This document shows, piece by piece, positions 22,213 to 26,098 of a DNA stretch of 26,098 nt. A program made the position numbers and the translations under genes. The notes beneath the pieces were generated by a model. That model was given only the letters and a program-made list of their open reading frames with translations, made no database searches and had not been told where the DNA came from. The DNA is taken from contig JBPRGH010000055.1 of NCBI GenBank assembly GCA_051418055.1, positions 1 to 26,098 of the forward strand. The letters run 5' to 3'. The first letter of the stretch is position 1, and the number at the start of each line of letters is the position of its first letter. Source of the stretch: JBPRGH01 sp051418055 (GTDB taxonomy: Bacteria; Bacteroidota; Bacteroidia; Cytophagales; Cyclobacteriaceae).

Positions 22213-22677
22213 TTAGCTGCTCTTTCCTTTTAATCTACTGTCAAAATACTCCTCCACCTGCTCCTTCTCTTTTACATATTTCCGGAAATCAGGATGATCG
22301 GGAAATAGCAGGATATTTTTTTCCAGGGGCGACTGCACCGAAGGCACAATGGCACCGATAAATTGTTTTGTTTCTATAATAGCTTTTATTTGCGTCGCCA
22401 ATACTGGCGGATAGGGAAAGTCTTTCCAGTTATTAGGTAGGTCTGAAGTTTTGATCTCAACCAGGGGAGCATTATTCTTTACCTCTATAATACGAAGGAC
22501 CCGGTTCTCCGGAATAACACCGGAATTGGCTAAAATCTCCAGCTTAGCCAGGGCTATACTATCAGAAGTGTAAATGACCCATATGCCTTTGGTATTCCAT
22601 CTGCCTGCACTGAAGAGGGAGCCTTTTGGCGGGAACTGATCTTTATAATCTTTTTTATCAATCCTATAAACTTGCAT
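22213..22677 (-). CDS. RES-domain toxin (NAD-degrading)
   Basis: 154 residues. The three residues that name the fold are present: Arg5 (YRI), Glu47 (in YTSDSIALAKLEIL) and Ser113 (in GAIVPSVQSP), with GRWN at 25-28 and the closing NILLFPDHPDF. RES toxins depolymerise cellular NAD+ (phosphorylase or hydrolase activity) and halt growth when their antitoxin is lost. The gene starts inside the stop codon of the Xre antitoxin gene (TGATG, one shared base), the standard antitoxin-first layout. Confidence 0.93.
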   Translation of the reverse strand: MQVYRIDKKDYKDQFPPKGSLFSAGRWNTKGIWVIYTSDSIALAKLEILANSGVIPENRVLRIIEVKNNAPLVEIKTSDLPNNWKDFPYPPVLATQIKAIIETKQFIGAIVPSVQSPLEKNILLFPDHPDFRKYVKEKEQVEEYFDSRLKGKSS

Positions 22678-23189
22678 CAGCCATATACTCCATATTCGAT
22701 GCGGTCAATTGCATCCGCAACAGCCCCTCTGCCGTTTTCAGATTTAAGAAGATCGACAGGCCTTTGATTACCTAGCGTAACTACCCTTGAAGTAAGCCAG
22801 TCATAAAAATCATTTTTATCATTAAAGGCTTTCAACCCGCTGTTGTAGATCTTTAGGAGGCTCGCAAGCTTATCGATGGCATTCTGCTCAAGCACGCTTT
22901 CATCTTTTACACGGTAGAAGGTAGATTTGCTAATATCCAGGATATCAATAAGGAGAGAAACTGGCAGCGAGGTGATCTCTGTGACCACACTTAAAAAAGA
23001 CCCAGGGATCTGCACCTCACCCACTCCTTCATAATTTAGCAGGGTCTTTACATTTTCCTTTACCTTTTTTCTTTTTACATTAAAGCGTATCAAAGGCTCT
23101 TCAGAAATATTTGTTGAGTGCTGTACCTCTTTATAACTACTGACATTTTCAAATTTAGATTGTTTCATTTGAAACTTTATTATTCCCAT
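22677..23189 (-). CDS. Xre/MbcA/ParS-type antitoxin of the RES toxin
   Basis: 170 residues from ATG 23187-23189; ATG 23166-23168 is an alternative. The middle (about 75-105, PVSLLIDILDISKSTFYRV) is the Xre-like helix-turn-helix. The C-terminus (AIDKLASLLKIYNSGLKAF then FYDWLTSRVVTLGNQRPVDLL) is the DUF2384 toxin-binding domain, ending in the conserved G-x-x-x-P motif and the ADAIDRIEYGVYG tail that plugs the toxin active site. A TATTTTTG at 23202-23209 (minus strand) matches the Bacteroidetes -7 element and would give a very short leader. Such antitoxins repress their own operon. Confidence 0.92.
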   Translation of the reverse strand: MGIIKFQMKQSKFENVSSYKEVQHSTNISEEPLIRFNVKRKKVKENVKTLLNYEGVGEVQIPGSFLSVVTEITSLPVSLLIDILDISKSTFYRVKDESVLEQNAIDKLASLLKIYNSGLKAFNDKNDFYDWLTSRVVTLGNQRPVDLLKSENGRGAVADAIDRIEYGVYG

Positions 23190-23292
23190 TTAAATATACG
23201 TCAAAAATATCCAGATAGTTGCCAATGTAGCTTAAACTTTTTCTCACTTAAAAAGTATAATAGGTAATCCTTCATTAATATTATCTTTATCT

Positions 23293-24147
23293 ATGAGAAC
23301 AATAAAGAAAATACATAAGGCAGAAAATGCTCCCATGGGTGATTTAAAAACCCATCGCGCTTTACCAACACATTCGATCGATTACATTGATCCTTTTTTA
23401 TTCCTAAATCATCACGGCCCACAGATTTATAAGCCTAAAAACAGGGGCTTACCATTTGGGCCTCACCCTCACCGCGGAATGGAGACGGTAACTTTTATTT
23501 TGGAGGGTGATATCGCTCATAAAGACAGTAGCAGCGGAAAAGAGAGCGTTATTAAAGCCGGTGGTGTTCAATGGATGACTGCCGGCAGCGGGTTAATTCA
23601 TACTGAAGTTTCTTCAGAAGAATTTAGAGAGAAAGGTGGGCACCTGGAGATCCTGCAGCTTTGGATAAATCTGCCGGCCTCGAAAAAGATGATTAACCCA
23701 GTTTATAAAGGATTACAGAAAAAAGCTATACCATCAGTTATCCTGGATAATGGTAAAATAGAACTGGAGCTCTTAAGCGGCTCCTGGGATGGCCAAAAAG
23801 CAGCCTTTGAATCTATAAGTAAGGTTCAGCTTAATGTCATACGCTTTGTAAAGGAAGGAGAGATCACTATTGATGTGCCGCTGGAGAATAATATCTTTTT
23901 CTATATAATAAAGGGGAAACTGGCAGTGGGAGAAAAAGAGGTGCAGTCTTTGCATCTTGTTGAATTTAACAACGACGGCCAATCCATTAATATTAAAGCT
24001 CAGGAAGATAGTATCCTTCTTTTTGGCCATGCCAGGCCATTCAATGAACCTGTCGTTGCCCAGGGGCCTTTCGTAATGAATACACAAGAAGAAATCATGC
24101 AGGCATACCAGGACTATCAGGAAGGAAAATTTGGCCGCTGGGAGTGA
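23293..24147 (+). CDS. Pirin family protein
   Basis: 284 residues in two cupin domains. The metal ligands of human pirin (His56, His58, His101, Glu103) correspond here to His58 and His60 in GPHPHRGMET, and His103 and Glu105 in GSGLIHTE, so an iron-type centre is expected. The second half (about 165-284) is the metal-free cupin repeat ending LFGHARPFNEPVVAQGPFVMN. Bacterial pirins are cytoplasmic and have been linked to quercetin 2,3-dioxygenase activity and to modulation of central metabolism; the role here cannot be told. The gene is divergent from the antitoxin across about 100 bases. Confidence 0.93.
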   Translation: MRTIKKIHKAENAPMGDLKTHRALPTHSIDYIDPFLFLNHHGPQIYKPKNRGLPFGPHPHRGMETVTFILEGDIAHKDSSSGKESVIKAGGVQWMTAGSGLIHTEVSSEEFREKGGHLEILQLWINLPASKKMINPVYKGLQKKAIPSVILDNGKIELELLSGSWDGQKAAFESISKVQLNVIRFVKEGEITIDVPLENNIFFYIIKGKLAVGEKEVQSLHLVEFNNDGQSINIKAQEDSILLFGHARPFNEPVVAQGPFVMNTQEEIMQAYQDYQEGKFGRWE

Positions 24148-24210
24148 TCTCCACAATTAATTTAATAGATATTATTCGCGCTGATTTTTATTAAGCAGGG
24201 CCAAATAAAG

Positions 24211-24218
24211 TATTTTTG
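24211..24218 (+). promoter_or_regulatory. Candidate -7 promoter element of galK-galT
   Basis: TATTTTTG is a perfect match to TANNTTTG and ends only four bases before the galK ATG (24223). A TTTA about 20 bases further up is at the right place for the -33 part. If used, transcription would begin at or within a base or two of the start codon, giving an almost leaderless mRNA. Confidence 0.5.
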
Positions 24219-24222
24219 TATA

Positions 24223-25404
24223 ATGGAAGATCAAAGTTACGCGAACAGGATCAGGAAAGAATTTGAAAAACAATTTGATAAAATCCCCATGCTTTTCAGG
24301 TCCCCGGGAAGGATCAATCTTATAGGAGAGCATACGGATTATAATGATGGCTTTGTATTACCCGCTGCAATTGATAAAGAAATAATAATGGCTATTACAA
24401 AAAATGATTCAGCGCGCTATCGACTATTTTCACTTGAATATAATAAGCTGTTGGAAATAGATCTCGATCTTCTCAGCCCGGTCCAGGATAAAGATGATCT
24501 CTGGGCTAACTATATACTTGGAGTAGTTGATCAATTAAAAGCCGCAGGATATAATATAAATGGTTTTGACTGTGTATTCGGCGGCAATATCCCAATTGGG
24601 GCAGGTATGTCATCCTCGGCAGCCCTGGAATGCTGTACAGCATATGCACTTAGCGAACTGTTTGATCTCAACATCAGCAAAACCAATATTGCCTTATTTG
24701 CTCAAAAAGCAGAACATAATTATGCTGGTGTGCAATGCGGAATAATGGACCAGTATGCCAGTGTGATGGGAAAGAAAAATCATGCCATTCGCCTGGATTG
24801 CAGATCACTTGATTTTGGGTATTTCCCGCTGGAGTTTAAAGAATATCAGATTATATTATGTGACACTAATGTAAAGCATTCCCTTGCAAATTCGAAGTAT
24901 AATACACGCCGGAAAGAATGTGAAGAAGGAGTTGCCATGCTAAAGCAAAAATTTACTGAAATAAGCAGCCTTCGTGATGCAACTTTTGATATGGTTGAGC
25001 AGGTAAAAGGAGATATGACACCGGAAGTGTATAAAAGATGCCGGTATATTGTAGAGGAAAATGATCGTGTTGTTGCCGGCTCTGAATTTTTAAAGCAGGG
25101 AGATATAGAAGCTTTTGGTGAGAAAATGTATAAATCCCATCAGGGTTTATCTGTACTTTATGAGGTAAGTTGTCCTGAGCTGGATTTTTTAGTAGATCTT
25201 ACTTTACACAATGATAATATTGTCGGTGCCCGTATGATGGGTGGTGGCTTTGGCGGCTGCACCATCAACATCATTAAAAGGAATGAAAAAGAAGTTTTTA
25301 TTAATGAAGCAAAAGCAAGTTATAAAGCTAAATTCAACAGGGAACTAACTACTTATGAAGTAGAAATAATGGATGGCACCAGTAAAATCAACCTTCAGCT
25401 ATGA
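24223..25404 (+). CDS. galK: Galactokinase
   Basis: 393 residues, typical length. All GHMP-kinase motifs are intact: GRINLIGEHTDYNDG (about 29-43, the galactokinase signature), the ATP-binding PIGAGMSSSAALE (about 125-137), and the C-terminal MMGGGFGGCTINI (about 343-355). The catalytic Asp lies in VQCGIMDQYAS. It phosphorylates alpha-D-galactose to galactose-1-phosphate in the cytoplasm (Leloir pathway). Its stop codon overlaps the galT start (ATGA at 25401-25404), so the two enzymes are translationally coupled. Confidence 0.97.
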   Translation: MEDQSYANRIRKEFEKQFDKIPMLFRSPGRINLIGEHTDYNDGFVLPAAIDKEIIMAITKNDSARYRLFSLEYNKLLEIDLDLLSPVQDKDDLWANYILGVVDQLKAAGYNINGFDCVFGGNIPIGAGMSSSAALECCTAYALSELFDLNISKTNIALFAQKAEHNYAGVQCGIMDQYASVMGKKNHAIRLDCRSLDFGYFPLEFKEYQIILCDTNVKHSLANSKYNTRRKECEEGVAMLKQKFTEISSLRDATFDMVEQVKGDMTPEVYKRCRYIVEENDRVVAGSEFLKQGDIEAFGEKMYKSHQGLSVLYEVSCPELDFLVDLTLHNDNIVGARMMGGGFGGCTINIIKRNEKEVFINEAKASYKAKFNRELTTYEVEIMDGTSKINLQL

Positions 25405-26098
25405 ATCAGTTTGATCCGAACGAACATTCCCACAGAAGATACAACCCAATGACAGGGGGGTGGGTGCAGATATCTCCACACCGAGCCAAGCGCCCCTGGC
25501 AGGGCCAGCAGGAGGAGGTAGTTGTCACCCGGCGACCGGAATACGATCCCACCTGCTATCTGTGCCCGGGAAATAAAAGGGCCAGCGGGGATATTAATCC
25601 GGATTATGAAGGGACGTTCACCTTTGTCAATGATTTTGCAGCGATTGGAACCGATGTACCTTCAGGCACAATGGGTGAGGATGATGAACTTTTCACCGCC
25701 AAAAGCGAGAAGGGCATCTGCAAGGTTATCTGCTTTTCCCCACGCCACGACCTAACTATCGCTGAGATGAAAATAGAAGATATACAAGCTGTTGTGGAGC
25801 TGTGGATAAAAGAATATAAAGAGTTGGGTGAAAAATCTTTTATTAATCATGTGCAGATCTTTGAAAACAAAGGCCAGGTAATGGGCTGCTCTAATCCGCA
25901 TCCTCACGGACAAATATGGGCGCAGGAGACAATTCCCTGTGAGCCGGCTAAAAAGCAGCATAACTTCACCAAATATTATCAGAAGCATAACTCCCCTATG
26001 CTCATCGATTACCTGGAGAAAGAGCTTAAAAAGAAGGAAAGGATCCTTTTTGAAAATGAGCATTTCGTTGGACTGGTCCCTTTTTGGGCGGTTTGGCC
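25401..26098 (+). CDS. galT: Galactose-1-phosphate uridylyltransferase, 5' part (runs off window)
   Basis: The first 232 codons are in the window and the gene continues past 26098. It opens MNQFDPNEHSHRRYNPMTG. It shows the CYLCPGNKRASG zinc/structural segment (about 53-64), FVNDFAAIG, and the active site NPHPHGQIWAQ (about 171-181), in which the His after the proline forms the uridylyl-enzyme intermediate. It exchanges galactose-1-phosphate and UDP-glucose, the second step of the Leloir pathway after GalK. Start at ATG 25401, overlapping the galK stop codon. No frameshift is visible up to the window edge. Confidence 0.95.
   Translation, partial: MNQFDPNEHSHRRYNPMTGGWVQISPHRAKRPWQGQQEEVVVTRRPEYDPTCYLCPGNKRASGDINPDYEGTFTFVNDFAAIGTDVPSGTMGEDDELFTAKSEKGICKVICFSPRHDLTIAEMKIEDIQAVVELWIKEYKELGEKSFINHVQIFENKGQVMGCSNPHPHGQIWAQETIPCEPAKKQHNFTKYYQKHNSPMLIDYLEKELKKKERILFENEHFVGLVPFWAVW

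Noticed and set aside
1..26098. CRISPR arrays
   Set aside because: The only short regular repeats are 7-base tandems and the 55-base pair; none has the repeat-spacer alternation of a CRISPR array and no cas gene is present.

Overview
The window looks like chromosomal DNA from a Bacteroidota bacterium, most likely of the Cytophagales type. The base composition is A+T-rich and Shine-Dalgarno sequences are mostly absent. TANNTTTG-like promoter elements are present. The gene content fits: large MacB/FtsX-type permeases of the Bacteroidetes kind, DUF4097 surface proteins behind an ECF sigma factor, a permease-prefix protein paired with PadR, and a RES-Xre toxin-antitoxin pair. The genus cannot be fixed from sequence reading alone.

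Layout. Positions 1-3400 are a visibly A+T-rich accessory segment. It holds the tail of an IS21-type insertion sequence (end of istB plus its right end), a large helical protein gene cut off by that element, a DUF2971 gene converging on it, and a small HTH-like gene carrying two in-frame stop codons. Positions 3700-5165 hold a secreted SUMF1-domain protein, followed by a 686-base gap full of hairpins; two of these look like tandem small RNAs that share a C-rich motif and each end in an intrinsic terminator. Positions 5166-14065 form an envelope/stress block: an orphan FtsX-type permease, an antisense relic of another permease, a minus-strand operon (ECF sigma, membrane HEAT-repeat protein, two DUF4097 proteins) and, divergent from it, a PadR regulator translationally coupled to a second orphan permease. 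The two divergent transcripts carry matching TGTAACC boxes, so the sigma factor may serve both.

Positions 14066-20614 are a string of small or housekeeping genes: a frameshifted alpha/beta hydrolase, a membrane-anchored winged-helix protein, an acyl-CoA thioesterase, three uncharacterised proteins and xseA-xseB. The long gaps between them are packed with repeats. Positions 20615-26098 carry a DUF6933-like protein, a nucleotidyltransferase with a small overlapping partner, a RES-Xre module, a pirin, and a galK-galT operon that runs off the end of the window.

The least conventional signals are in the spacers. (i) At least ten tracts have a strict 7-base period (TTAGTCC-, CTGCAGT- or TGAACTT-like units). 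(ii) A family of GC-rich islands shares a 43-base hairpin core, with base-pair changes that preserve the stem. (iii) Two 55-base direct repeats sit between heptad tracts. (iv) The C-rich twin small-RNA candidates lie at 4570-4847. No tRNA, rRNA or CRISPR array was seen.
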